Shown here: positions 16,686 through 25,309 of the stretch, in pieces
Layout of the letters: every line of letters starts with the position of its first letter
Position numbering within the stretch: position 1 is the stretch's first letter
Assembly: GCA_963787345.1 (NCBI GenBank)
Contig: CAWBCW010000026.1
Coordinates: 821,291-885,290 of the forward strand
Direction of reading: 5' to 3'
DNA length: 64,000 nt
Source: Bacillus_BD sp963787345
GTDB taxonomy: Bacteria > Bacillota > Bacilli > Bacillales > Cytobacillaceae
Notes under the pieces: generated by a model
The model's input: only the letters and a program-made list of their open reading frames with translations
Told to the model about the DNA's origin: nothing
Database searches by the model: none
Position numbers and translations under genes: made by a program

Positions 16686-17933
16686 ATGAAAGGAAATAAC
16701 CATCCGGGGGCGAAGACATTGAATAAACCGAGAATTGTCATTTTAGGTGCCGGTTTTGGTGGGTTAATGGCTGTTACAACTTTACAAAAAGAATTAGGGA
16801 AATCTGAAGCAGAAATTATTTTAGTAAATAAACATGACTATCACTACCAACGGACATGGCTGCATCAAGTCGCTGGGGGAACGATCCATCCGAATCGGGT
16901 TCGCTTTGAAATCAAACCTTTGTTGGATGGGAGTAAAGTTCAGTTTGTTAAAAGAACAGTCTCTAGCATCGATCCATATCAACAAAAAGTAATTTTCGAT
17001 AATGGTGAAGACTTATCCTATGATTATTTAGTTGTATCATTAGGTGGAGAACAAGAAAACTATGGAATTAAAGGGATTAATGAATATTCTCTCTCTATTT
17101 CAAGTGTTAATGAGGCACGACGCATTCGCAATCATATTGAAGAGAAGTTCCGAATGCATCATACCCATAAAAATGATGATGATTTAACAATAGTAGTCGG
17201 GGGCGCTGGCTTAACCGGAATGGAATTTCTTGGTGAAGTGACAGATTGGGTTCCAAAGCTATGCCGGCAATATCATGTTGATCAAAAGAAAGTAAAGTAT
17301 ATATGTGTTCAATCTTCTTATCCGTTGCAAATATTTGATCGTGACTTAGCGGAGTATGCGGTTAAGTCGTTGGAGAAGAAAGGCGTTCAATTTATTTTAG
17401 GAAAACGGATCATCGAATGTACGAAGGATTCTGTTTTGATCGGTAAAAAGGGAGAAGAAGACATTGAGGAAATAAAAACAGGTACTTTTATCTGGGCAGC
17501 TGGTGTCCGGGGGAATAAAATGTTGGAAAAGGCAGGCATTGAAGTGGAAGGTGGGCGTGTTCAAGTTTTGTCTGATTTGAGGGTACCTGGATTTAATAAT
17601 CTTTTCGTTATTGGGGATTCTTCACTTGTTATAAACTCAAAAACGGGTAAACCTTATTCACCTACAGCGCAAATTGCCTTACAGCAAGGGATTATTTGTG
17701 GGAAAAATATTCCTTCTCTTATTCGCAATGAAAATAATTTGGAGAATTTTGACCCTCATATACGAGGCATTATTTGTGCGCTCGGCAAAAATAATGCCTG
17801 CGGAGTTGTATACGGTAAAAGACTAACCGGATCAAAGGCCCTATCGATGAAAAAGCTCATTGATAACCGTGCTCTTTATATGATCGGGGGCACAACTCTA
17901 ATTGCAAAAAAAGGACGAATTCGTTTCATTTAG
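16686..17933 (+). CDS. Type II NADH dehydrogenase (YumB/Ndh-like)
   Basis: A 415-aa flavoprotein of the NDH-2 family that passes electrons from NADH to menaquinone at the inner face of the membrane without pumping protons. FAD site VILGAGFGGLMAV, NADH site VVGGAGLTGMEFLGE, FAD motif LFVIGDSSL, quinone-side AQIALQQG, and a C-terminal region LIDNRALYMIGGT for membrane contact. ATG 16686 or TTG 16719 (after GGGGG) may be the start. Position next to the yui genes suggests YumB; Ndh itself is the other candidate. Confidence 0.88.
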   Translation: MKGNNHPGAKTLNKPRIVILGAGFGGLMAVTTLQKELGKSEAEIILVNKHDYHYQRTWLHQVAGGTIHPNRVRFEIKPLLDGSKVQFVKRTVSSIDPYQQKVIFDNGEDLSYDYLVVSLGGEQENYGIKGINEYSLSISSVNEARRIRNHIEEKFRMHHTHKNDDDLTIVVGGAGLTGMEFLGEVTDWVPKLCRQYHVDQKKVKYICVQSSYPLQIFDRDLAEYAVKSLEKKGVQFILGKRIIECTKDSVLIGKKGEEDIEEIKTGTFIWAAGVRGNKMLEKAGIEVEGGRVQVLSDLRVPGFNNLFVIGDSSLVINSKTGKPYSPTAQIALQQGIICGKNIPSLIRNENNLENFDPHIRGIICALGKNNACGVVYGKRLTGSKALSMKKLIDNRALYMIGGTTLIAKKGRIRFI

Positions 17934-17979
17934 GGTGTTAGCGCTTTCCTGTTTTTGGGGTGCCTAGCACTCTTTTTTT
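17934..17979 (+). terminator. Terminator with GTGCCTAGCAC arm
   Basis: GTGTTAG pairs with CTAGCAC (one G-U) and is followed by a T run, after the NDH-2 gene. The right arm shares GTGCCTAGCAC with the terminator at 22238. Confidence 0.7.
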
Positions 17980-18052
17980 ATGAACACAAGAATTGACGCT
18001 TTTTTAAATATTCTGTACACTTAAAATAGTGAACGAGGAGGGGAGAACACTT

Positions 18053-18376
18053 ATGCAAATGAATATTGTCGTGCTCATCATATCGATGCTGCTTTTTTTT
18101 ATATTATTTTTCGGAATCGGTTTTATTTTAAATATGTTACTTAGAATGTCTTGGGTTATGGCCATTATTTATCCGATTATCGCCTTTTTAATTATCGATG
18201 AAGTACGGTTTATTGAATATTTTACAAATACAATTGTCTCCTTATCCCAATTAGGCTTACGGGTCATTCATTTAGCAAGCGCTGATATTTTAATTTTAGC
18301 ATGTGGCTGGGGTGGAGCGATTGTTGCTGGTGTGACTATTAAAGCCTTGCGTAAAAGAGGCTATCAGATGTTTTAA
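18053..18376 (+). CDS. yuiB: YuiB-like membrane protein
   Basis: A 107-aa protein with three membrane segments (about residues 4-27, 34-52 and 80-98). It is recognised as YuiB by position before yuiC and by its size. I set the start at ATG 18053, 8 nt after GAGGAGG; a GTG 24 nt upstream lies before that site. Function unknown. Confidence 0.72.
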   Translation: MQMNIVVLIISMLLFFILFFGIGFILNMLLRMSWVMAIIYPIIAFLIIDEVRFIEYFTNTIVSLSQLGLRVIHLASADILILACGWGGAIVAGVTIKALRKRGYQMF

Positions 18377-18497
18377 TATAAAATGGAATCTCTATATTTC
18401 GAAGGAGGTTCTTTTTTTGTATTTTTCTCTCATTGCTATTCATGAATAATTTTAACCACCTTAGGAAATGAATAGTTTTGGGAGGAATGAAAAATAC

Positions 18498-19179
18498 ATG
18501 AAAACAATTAAAAAACTTTCAATTCGTATGATCATGACCCTATTATTTATAGGGGCTCTGCTCGCAACCATTCAATCGATTACTGGGTTGGAAGTAAGGA
18601 CTTTTGTTACTAGTTTGAACGAAGAGATTGAGGATGATACGTATCGGAATTATTTTTCGAATAGTATGAAGGGGTTATTTACCCAATCGGTAAAAGCAAA
18701 CTCTGAAATTAGCATCTGTTGAGGCAGCCACACAGAGGATTGAGGACCAATTGGATTTAACCAAGTATCGGAAGATGAAAGTGATTGCTACAGGATATAC
18801 GGCAGGGGTTGAATCAACAGGGAAAGGTCCAAACCATCCGGAATATGGGATTACTTATTCAGGAGTCATGGTTAAAAGGGATTTATATTCGACCGTTGCA
18901 GCCGACTTATCGATTCATCCAATTGGGACGATTCTTTTTATACCTGGGTATGGATTTGGGGTTGTTGCCGATAAGGGTGGTGCCATCAAAGGAAATCGAG
19001 TAGACTTATTTTTTAACACAGTAGATGATGTGTATAATCAATGGGGCAAAAAAGAGATTGATGTTTATATCATTGAAGAAGGAAATGGGACTTTGACGGA
19101 AAGTGATCTACAAGTCCTGAATGAAGAGGAATCTATGCAAGTATTCCGCCAACAATATATTAATACGGAAAGAAAATAA
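18498..19179 (+). pseudogene. yuiC: YuiC-like 3D-domain protein, interrupted by a frameshift
   Basis: The 5' part (from ATG 18498) encodes an N-terminal membrane anchor (IRMIMTLLFIGALLATI) and a linker, and stops at 18720. A second frame, open from 18694, continues QRIEDQLDLTKYRKMKV into the 3D domain (ATGYTAGVESTGKGPNHPEYG, then AADLSIHPIGT, GYGFGVVADKGGAIKGNRVDLFF). The shift lies near 18692-18712, next to an AAAA run. Rejoined, it would give about 227 aa, the usual YuiC length. The domain relates to MltA/RpfB-type wall hydrolases. It may be a real lesion or a base error. Confidence 0.75.
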
Positions 19180-19187
19180 ATAAGAAA

Positions 19188-19255
19188 GAGGCTGTCTCGA
19201 TTAGGTAACGGGTATCCACTTGAAAGCAATGGATTGACCTTCTTAAGGCAGCCTC
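19188..19255. terminator. Possible bidirectional terminator yuiC/yuiD
   Basis: GAGGCTG and CAGCCTC pair over 7 bp around an inner ATCCA/TGGAT stem, between convergent genes. No strong U run, hence only moderate support. Confidence 0.45.
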
Positions 19256-19262
19256 ATTTCAA

Positions 19263-19742
19263 TTAGACTCTAAATAAAAAATGCAAGGTTAATGTAAGAA
19301 AAATCCCCGTTAATCCACCGAAAAACACTTCACTCGGTTCATGTCCAAGTAATTCTTTTAACTCTTTTCTAACTTCTTCCTCAGCTTTTTGCGGCATCGA
19401 TTTTACCTCAGAAACAAGCTTTTTAAATTCAAATACAAGCTGATTCAACACAGTGGCGTGCTTGCCTGCCTGTCTTCTCACCCCGGAGGCATCATACATT
19501 GTAACAATTGCAAAAATGCTCGCTACTGCAAATAAAGGGGAACTCAGTCCTGTCTCAATCGCAACACCGGTTGCCAAGGCAGTGGCCATAGCTGAGTGGG
19601 AGCTAGGCATCCCGCCTGTACTTGTCATCAATGACCAATCAAGTTTTCTTGTTGCAATAAATTGGATGGGAACCTTAATAAATTGTGCGAAAAATACAGC
19701 CAAAAGTGCAGCCCATAAAGGGAAGTTTTCAAACAAACTCAT
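19263..19742 (-). CDS. yuiD: YuiD, DUF212/divergent PAP2 membrane protein
   Basis: A 159-aa membrane protein of the acid-phosphatase/vanadium-haloperoxidase-related DUF212 family. It keeps TSTGGMPSSHSAMATALATGVA near residues 40-60, AIVTMYDASGVRRQAGKHA, and the C-terminal LGHEPSEVFFGGLTGI. Four hydrophobic segments. Function unknown. SD AAAGGATGATC lies before ATG 19742, and just upstream on the same strand is a repeat tail (copy F). Confidence 0.87.
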   Translation of the reverse strand: MSLFENFPLWAALLAVFFAQFIKVPIQFIATRKLDWSLMTSTGGMPSSHSAMATALATGVAIETGLSSPLFAVASIFAIVTMYDASGVRRQAGKHATVLNQLVFEFKKLVSEVKSMPQKAEEEVRKELKELLGHEPSEVFFGGLTGIFLTLTLHFLFRV

Positions 19743-19772
19743 ATTGAATGATCATCCTTTTTATTTTATATC

Positions 19773-19797
19773 AAATTCGCCTCGGCGAATTGTTTCA
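19773..19797 (-). repeat. Structured repeat tail, copy F (partial)
   Basis: On the minus strand the sequence holds AATTCGCCgaGGCGAATT, a perfect 8-bp hairpin, followed by TGATA. It matches the 3' end of copies A and D, and lies about 13 nt upstream of the yuiD SD in the same direction. Only the tail of the family is present. Confidence 0.65.
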
Positions 19798-19979
19798 CCC
19801 CATTAGCATGTTACATTTTAACAATATGGGCTGATAAATGCTAGTATTCTTATTCCCCTTAAACATAGAAGTCATTCTTAGCTTATCTTGACGGCATCTT
19901 ATTAATAAATTACTCTAAGGATGAATAAATGGATTCACAAAATATGGAAAATGAGCCATTGGGCTGAGGAGGTTTAGTA

Positions 19980-21476
19980 ATGTTTTTTGTTCATAATGGA
20001 AATCCCTTCACAGAAGGACATGAAAGTTTAATCATTGGCTTATTCGATAAGCCGGTAAAGTTTGAAGGAAATCTGCTAGACTTGGATCAAGCTTTCTCGG
20101 GACAATTAACAGAGCTGGTAAAAAGTGGTGATATTTCTGCTCGAAAGGAACAGATTGCAAAAATACATACATTCGGCAAAATTCCAAGTAAACGTTTATA
20201 TGTTGTTGGTTTAGGCAAAGAAAAGGAATGTTCATTTGCAGAAATTCGCGAAGCTTTCGGCGTAATTTTCAAAAAAATTAAAAAGGAAAAAATAGAGGAA
20301 GCGGCTCTATACTTAGATTCCTTCACAACGGAACAGATCGATGCTCTAGATGCTGCTCATGCTTTAAGTGAAGCATTCGCATTATCTACTTATCAATTTG
20401 AGAATTACAAGCAAAAGTCAAATGAACCAGAAACATGGATAGACAGCATTACGGTCTATACAGAAAAGGCTGATGCTGAAGAGATCGATGCTGCTTTATC
20501 GGTCGGTTACACATACGGAAAAGGAACAAACTCTGCACGCACACTCGTTAATACTCCTGGAAATTTATTGACGGCTACTGATTTAGCTGATTATGCTGCA
20601 GCCTTAGGAGAAAGATTTCCTTTTGAAGTAGAAATTTTGGAAAAAGAAGAGATGTTAAAACTCGGGATGGGCGCCATGTTAGCAGTAAATCAGGGATCTG
20701 CAGAGCCACCCAAAATGATTGTCTTAAAGTATCAGGGAAAAGATGAATGGACGGATGTCATTGGGTTAGTCGGAAAAGGAATTACCTTTGATACAGGAGG
20801 TTATTCGATAAAAACAAAGGCCGGGATTGTTGGAATGAAAACGGACATGGGCGGTGCTGCAGCTGTTCTAGGGGCTATGGAAATCATCGGAGAGTTGAAA
20901 CCAGAACAAAATGTAGTGGCTGTGATTCCATCAACGGATAATATGATTAGTGGGAATGCCCTTAAGCCAGATGATGTAATTACATCAATGAGTGGAAAAA
21001 CGATTGAAGTATTAAATACAGATGCCGAAGGAAGACTTGTATTGGCGGACGCTGTAACATATGCAAAACATCACGGTGCAAACTATCTTGTTGATGTTGC
21101 TACATTAACTGGAGGAGTGATTACTGCACTTGGAACTGAAACAACAGGGGCTATGACGAATAATGAAGATTGGTTCGAGCAAGTGCTCCAAGCTTCCTTC
21201 GAAGCTGGTGAACCGATTTGGCGCTTACCTTTATTTGAAAGAGACCTGGAGCGGGTTCGTAACAGCAAGATGGCTGATTTAAATAATTCTCCTGGAAGTG
21301 AAGGTCATGCGATTATGGGCGGTGCCTTTATCGGAGAATTTGCTGAGACGACCCCGTGGGTGCACTTAGATATTGCGGGTACGGCAACATCAAAAAAAGA
21401 GCGGAATCTAGGGCCATCTGGCGCCACGGGTGTAATGGCTAGAACGTTAGCATTGCTTGTCGAAAGGTTTGAATAG
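19980..21476 (+). CDS. pepA: Leucyl aminopeptidase (M17)
   Basis: A 498-aa cytosolic M17 aminopeptidase that removes N-terminal residues with two metal ions. The N-terminal third is the regulatory domain. Metal and catalytic residues are in GLVGKGITFDTGGYSIK, KTDMGGAAAVLGAM and the signature NTDAEGRL. The C-terminus LGPSGATGVMARTLALL is typical. AGGAGG before the ATG. Corresponds to B. subtilis yuiE. Confidence 0.95.
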   Translation: MFFVHNGNPFTEGHESLIIGLFDKPVKFEGNLLDLDQAFSGQLTELVKSGDISARKEQIAKIHTFGKIPSKRLYVVGLGKEKECSFAEIREAFGVIFKKIKKEKIEEAALYLDSFTTEQIDALDAAHALSEAFALSTYQFENYKQKSNEPETWIDSITVYTEKADAEEIDAALSVGYTYGKGTNSARTLVNTPGNLLTATDLADYAAALGERFPFEVEILEKEEMLKLGMGAMLAVNQGSAEPPKMIVLKYQGKDEWTDVIGLVGKGITFDTGGYSIKTKAGIVGMKTDMGGAAAVLGAMEIIGELKPEQNVVAVIPSTDNMISGNALKPDDVITSMSGKTIEVLNTDAEGRLVLADAVTYAKHHGANYLVDVATLTGGVITALGTETTGAMTNNEDWFEQVLQASFEAGEPIWRLPLFERDLERVRNSKMADLNNSPGSEGHAIMGGAFIGEFAETTPWVHLDIAGTATSKKERNLGPSGATGVMARTLALLVERFE

Positions 21477-21512
21477 CATAAAAAGGGGGCTTAGTGCTTC
21501 CTTTTTTATTTT

Positions 21513-21785
21513 TTAAACGCTTATAGTGCTCTCAATTTCTCCAACAATATCCATACTTCCATCAGCATGAATCAGTTTCCCGTTAGCGATAACATAAGGT
21601 TTTTCCTTGCATCGTTCACAGTGGCTTAAACACTCAAATTCCTTTAATGAAATAGCTTTCTTGTTAAAAAACTCTTCAAAAAGAGGTCCTGTATCCTGAT
21701 CTAAAAAACGGTCCAAGTTATTTTGACAAAATTCAAGCTTTAACTTTTTACTTTTCCAAAACAGCTTTTGAAGTAAGCTCCCCAT
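21513..21785 (-). CDS. DUF1450 protein, YuzB paralogue
   Basis: A 90-aa DUF1450 protein with FCQNN near the N-terminus and ECLSHCERCKEKPYVIANGKLI, the same cysteine layout as YuzB at 13131 but with an N-terminal extension. Function unknown; the cysteines suggest a thioredoxin-like fold. Convergent with pepA. Confidence 0.8.
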   Translation of the reverse strand: MGSLLQKLFWKSKKLKLEFCQNNLDRFLDQDTGPLFEEFFNKKAISLKEFECLSHCERCKEKPYVIANGKLIHADGSMDIVGEIESTISV

Positions 21786-21978
21786 TATTGAACATCTCCT
21801 TATTCAAGCTATAATACTTTTAATATAGCAACAAACAATGCAGTTCCGTCAAGAGAAAGGGCATTTAACCCAAATATGAAATTTCGAATAAGGTTTGTTC
21901 CCAAAATGTAATTACTTGCATATCTAGTAGTATAAGAATCCTGTTTATAAGGGATTAAGATAAAGGAGGTAGTTGCAA

Positions 21979-22209
21979 ATGTACGGGTATAGAAACCCTC
22001 AATATGGGCAAAGAGGATTTTTCCTTGCTCCTTTAGTTGGTGGACTTATCGGCGGTTTCCTAGGAGGAGCGATTTCTCGTCCGTTCGGAGCATATCCCGT
22101 GCCCTACGGAGCATATCCCGGAGCCTTTGGAGGATACCCGGGAGCCTATGGAGCATATCCGGGGGCTTATGGAGCGTATCCACCATATCTAGGTTATCCT
22201 TATTATTAA
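21979..22209 (+). CDS. Gly/Tyr/Pro-rich protein with GAYP repeats
   Basis: A 76-aa protein. I set the start at ATG 21979 because AAAGGAGGT lies 7 nt upstream. Residues about 16-35 (LAPLVGGLIGGFLGGAI) form a glycine-zipper membrane segment. The C-terminal half repeats GAYPGA(Y/F)G(A/G)YP about six times and ends in PYLGYPYY. The DNA of the repeats is also near-identical. I do not recognise a family; composition resembles small coat or surface proteins of spore formers. Confidence 0.7.
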   Translation: MYGYRNPQYGQRGFFLAPLVGGLIGGFLGGAISRPFGAYPVPYGAYPGAFGGYPGAYGAYPGAYGAYPPYLGYPYY

Positions 22210-22237
22210 ACAATCAATGTAAATGTAAAAATGAAAA

Positions 22238-22285
22238 GGGTGCTAGGCATTATCCAACTTTTGGATGGTGCCTAGCACCTTTTTC
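22238..22285 (+). terminator. Terminator with GGTGCTAGGCA stem
   Basis: GGTGCTAGGCAttATCCAA pairs with TTGGATggTGCCTAGCACC (17 bp with a small internal loop), followed by a T run. Confidence 0.88.
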
Positions 22286-22388
22286 TTTTTAAAAAAGTTT
22301 TAACTGAAAACTGAAAAAATACTAGATTGATGTTAAAATATATTTAAGATTAATATGAAGGACTTGACATTTATTAGGGGGTGAAAGG

Positions 22389-23009
22389 TTGACAGAAAAA
22401 CAACAGCATTTATTTATCGATTTTGAATTTACGATGCCTGAAAAAGGAAAAAGAATAAAAGGGTTCTATCCTGAAATTATTGAGGCTGGGATCGTAGCTG
22501 TAGTCGATGGCCATATTTATGAAAAGTATTCGACCTATGTAATGCCAATTCGCTTTCCGGTTTTAACAGAAAGATGCAAATCCTTTCTCCATATTAGTCA
22601 GTCTCAAATTGAACAAGGAATTGCGTTTCCCCAATTAATTAATAAGTTTTCTAGTCTTACAGAGGGATTTCAAAATACAGTAGTTACATGGGGAAATATG
22701 GATATGAAAGTGTTGCGCCACAATTGTGAGCAGGCTTCACTAACGGTTCCATTTAGAGCAAGAGAAATTGATCTATCCATGGAATATAAGCGGTTTTTTG
22801 GTGATCAAAATCAAACAGGCCTATGGAAAGCTGTCCAAGAGTATGGGAAAGATGGTGTCGGCAAGCACCATCGAGCTTTAGATGACGCTTTAACGACTTA
22901 CCATATTTTTAAATTAGTAGAAAAGGATAAGCAATATTTGCACAATCCTGATCATACTACGATTGGTGACCGAATTGATTTCTCACAGTTTTTTAATAAA
23001 TTTGCTTAA
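22389..23009 (+). CDS. kapD: KapD, 3'-5' exonuclease-fold inhibitor of the KinA pathway
   Basis: A 206-aa DnaQ-type exonuclease-fold protein. Exo I is LFIDFEFTMPE (D-x-E), Exo II region VVTWGNMDMKVLR, Exo III HHRALDDALTTYHIF (H-x4-D). It matches B. subtilis KapD, named as an inhibitor of the KinA route to sporulation. The start is TTG after GGGGGTGAAAGG. It faces kapB across a bidirectional terminator, as in B. subtilis. Confidence 0.9.
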   Translation: MTEKQQHLFIDFEFTMPEKGKRIKGFYPEIIEAGIVAVVDGHIYEKYSTYVMPIRFPVLTERCKSFLHISQSQIEQGIAFPQLINKFSSLTEGFQNTVVTWGNMDMKVLRHNCEQASLTVPFRAREIDLSMEYKRFFGDQNQTGLWKAVQEYGKDGVGKHHRALDDALTTYHIFKLVEKDKQYLHNPDHTTIGDRIDFSQFFNKFA

Positions 23010-23010
23010 T

Positions 23011-23041
23011 AAAGCCAAATCCCTAAACTGATTTGGCTTTA
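23011..23041. terminator. Bidirectional terminator kapD/kapB
   Basis: Perfect 11-bp stem AAAGCCAAATC / GATTTGGCTTT with an 8-nt loop. Confidence 0.87.
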
Positions 23042-23060
23042 TTTGGCATGCGAATATCGA

Positions 23061-23447
23061 TCATGATTCTTTAAAATACTCTTTTTCTAAAGTCTCAATA
23101 TTTTTTAGGCTTTGCTCCGCAAACGGTGAAGAATCTTTCTCTAATTCAAGCTTAAAGTTTCTTACAGCTATTTTTAATGATGTTTTATAATCCGGAATTT
23201 CATCCTCATATGGCTTCACCATTTTTTTTGGAATGTTTGTTTGTTCTAAATATGAAAGAGCTTTTCTTTCATGGAAAAACGGTACATTCGCATCTTTTGG
23301 ATTGTGCAGATCCCCTTGTAATGGATGTTTAATCACGGCCAGCACTTTTACCAAATAATGCTCTGGACGAATGTCTGTCATTTCTCCAATGTATTTTCCT
23401 GTTTTGTATATTCCAGTGACTTTATCTCCAATTTGCAATGTTTCCAA
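23061..23447 (-). CDS. kapB: KapB, kinase-associated protein B
   Basis: A 128-aa protein matching B. subtilis KapB: IGDKVTGIYKTGKYIGEMTDIR, VLAVIKHPLQGDLHNPKDA, VPFFHERKALSYLEQTNIPK and EIPDYKTSLK. The N-terminal half looks like an SH3-type barrel. KapB was named a kinase-associated lipoprotein needed for KinB signalling; I see no lipobox or signal peptide in this copy. Confidence 0.88.
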   Translation of the reverse strand: METLQIGDKVTGIYKTGKYIGEMTDIRPEHYLVKVLAVIKHPLQGDLHNPKDANVPFFHERKALSYLEQTNIPKKMVKPYEDEIPDYKTSLKIAVRNFKLELEKDSSPFAEQSLKNIETLEKEYFKES

Positions 23448-23599
23448 CCTTGCAACCTCCTCATTTCACCATTTCTATTTCCTATTATGACGCAGAAAAA
23501 TAAAAAAACAAAATAATTAAGATTAGACAAATCGAGTGTAACAATCAGAAAATTTTGATGATATGCAAAACAACTGTTATAATATTGTAAGAATATGTT

Positions 23600-23786
23600 A
23601 ACTAAATTCAGCTTAGGGCTTCCATTTTTGTAAGTGGTAAGCTGAATGGAACGTTAAGAAGCTCAGTGGAGGTTAAACTTCGGCTAAATTTAGTTAAAGC
23701 CTCCGGCGAGCCTTGCGACTTTTTGCGGTATTTTATCGAGTGAGCACAGGTATTATATTCGAGTGCAAATTCGACTGAGCGAATTT
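23600..23786 (+). repeat. Structured repeat, copy B (full length, diverged)
   Basis: The outer arms are AACTAAATTCAGC (23600) and GCTAAATTTAGTT (23683): they differ from copies A and D on both sides yet still pair over 12 of 13 positions. Inside is CCATTTTTGTAAGTGG. AAAGCCTCCGGCGAG starts module 2, which ends in AAATTC/GAATTT and TTAATAG. The end is 8 nt from the SD GAAGGGG of the gene at 23806. Confidence 0.78.
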
Positions 23787-23805
23787 AATAGAAAGAAGGG
23801 GTATC

Positions 23806-24006
23806 ATGTTCGTTTTGGGTTTTCCGTTTCTATATTTTCCAGAAGATAAAACTGAATATATCCCAGCCCTTATTACTTTAGTTATTTTTAGTGCTTTCGC
23901 TTATTTTGCATTCATTCTTTTTAAAAGAATTTCTAAGCGGGAAGAAAAGAAAGTCAAGGAATTAGAAGCACAATTGAAAAACTCTAAGCAAATTGAGAAA
24001 CATTAA
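23806..24006 (+). CDS. Small membrane protein with charged tail
   Basis: A 66-aa protein with a membrane segment at about residues 20-42 (IPALITLVIFSAFAYFAFILF) and a basic, heptad-like tail (KRISKREEKKVKELEAQL) likely to form a coiled coil. SD GAAGGGG is 6 nt before the ATG, and repeat copy B lies directly upstream. I do not recognise a family. Confidence 0.65.
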   Translation: MFVLGFPFLYFPEDKTEYIPALITLVIFSAFAYFAFILFKRISKREEKKVKELEAQLKNSKQIEKH

Positions 24007-24091
24007 ACGATCTTTTCTACGACGTCAAAAGTTTAATTTATTCAGCCTTTGTCAACACTAGTGACGAATTGTTTGATGGAGGCTGTATAAA

Positions 24092-24601
24092 ATGAAAAAG
24101 CTTAATATCTTCTTTTTGTTGCTGTTTCTCACAGGTTGTATCGAAAATGAAGTGACAAAAATGGATGTCAGTATGCATAATGCTGATGGGGATTCGCTTG
24201 GAACGATTAAATTAACAGAGCAGGCAAGCGGCGTGAAATTGGACGTTGATTTAAATGGGTTGCCTCCCGGTGAACATGCTATACATATTCATGAAAAAGG
24301 CTCTTGCAAAGGACCTGATTTTAAATCTGCTGGAGGTCATTATAATCCAGAAGATAAAGAACATGGTTTGCTCCATCCAGAAGGTGCCCATGCTGGGGAT
24401 TTACCAAATTTAATTGTCGAGGACGACGGTTCAGCCAAGGCGGAACTAATGGCTCCAAAAGTAACGTTAAGAGAAGGAAAAACCACGCTATTACCAAAAG
24501 ATGGGACTTCTATTGTTATCCATGAAGGGAAAGACGACGGGATGTCGCAGCCAGCTGGGGATGCAGGAGACAGAATCGCCTGCGGAGAGATATCAGAATA
24601 A
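24092..24601 (+). CDS. Cu/Zn superoxide dismutase-like lipoprotein
   Basis: A 169-aa lipoprotein: signal peptide LFFLLLFLTGC with Cys about residue 16. The SodC fold keeps the metal ligands: HIHEKG (two Cu His), GGHYNP (bridging His), EHG and AHAGDLPN (Zn His, His, Asp) and IVIHEG (Cu His). The disulfide cysteines are in KGSCKG and IACGE. B. subtilis YojM has been described as lacking some copper ligands; this one appears complete, so activity on superoxide is plausible. Confidence 0.87.
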   Translation: MKKLNIFFLLLFLTGCIENEVTKMDVSMHNADGDSLGTIKLTEQASGVKLDVDLNGLPPGEHAIHIHEKGSCKGPDFKSAGGHYNPEDKEHGLLHPEGAHAGDLPNLIVEDDGSAKAELMAPKVTLREGKTTLLPKDGTSIVIHEGKDDGMSQPAGDAGDRIACGEISE

Positions 24602-24615
24602 CAACTAGACAATAC

Positions 24616-24663
24616 GAAGAAGAAGTTGAACCTATCCTAGGCAGACATCAACTTCTTCTTTTC
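24616..24663 (+). terminator. Terminator after the SOD gene
   Basis: GAAGAAGAAGTTGA pairs with TCAACTTCTTCTTTTC around an 18-nt loop. Confidence 0.75.
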
Positions 24664-24808
24664 ATGTCTAGGACAATTGGAGAAAAATTGTTTTATTAAA
24701 CAACTGGAATTCATATTTACATTTAATAGCTAGTATTTTAAGATGGAAATGAAAAATCAGCCGATAAATGTAATAATAAACCTAATACTGTCTTGAGGAG
24801 GCCTTTCA

Positions 24809-25309
24809 ATGAAGTTAACTGAAAAAGAAATGGAGATTATCGAGATCATCGAAAAAGATGCTCGCTTACCGATTGAAAGTATTGCTAAAATGACCCAATT
24901 AAGCACGGAAGAAACGGAAGAAATCATAAAAAAATTAGAAGATCAAAAAATTATTGTCAAGTATATTTCCGTGATAGACTGGGCGAAGCTTGAAGAGTAT
25001 TCAGGCGTTAGAGCAATGATTGATGTTAAAGTAACGCCGCAAAGAGGAGTAGGCTTCAATGAAATTGCTGAGCGAATCTATCGCTTTGAAGAAGTCAATT
25101 CTGTGTATTTAATGTCAGGAACTTATGATTTATCTGTCATTATTGAGGGAAACTCTATGAATGATATTGCGCGCTTTGTATTTGAAAAATTAGCCACTCT
25201 CGAATCAGTTGTTTCGACAACGACCCACTTTATTTTAAAGAAATACAAGCACGATGGCATTATATTTGAACCAGACAAAAAAGATAGACGAATTGTGGTG
25301 TCACCTTAA
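24809..25309 (+). CDS. alaR: AlaR, Lrp/AsnC-type regulator
   Basis: A 166-aa Lrp/AsnC regulator. The N-terminal helix-turn-helix (DARLPIESIAKMTQLSTEET) is followed by a RAM ligand-binding domain (VYLMSGTYDLSVIIEG, residues 75-150). It overlaps alaT by the TAATG arrangement, so both are translated from one message. In B. subtilis AlaR (YugG) activates alaT for alanine synthesis. GAGGAGG before the ATG. Confidence 0.9.
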   Translation: MKLTEKEMEIIEIIEKDARLPIESIAKMTQLSTEETEEIIKKLEDQKIIVKYISVIDWAKLEEYSGVRAMIDVKVTPQRGVGFNEIAERIYRFEEVNSVYLMSGTYDLSVIIEGNSMNDIARFVFEKLATLESVVSTTTHFILKKYKHDGIIFEPDKKDRRIVVSP

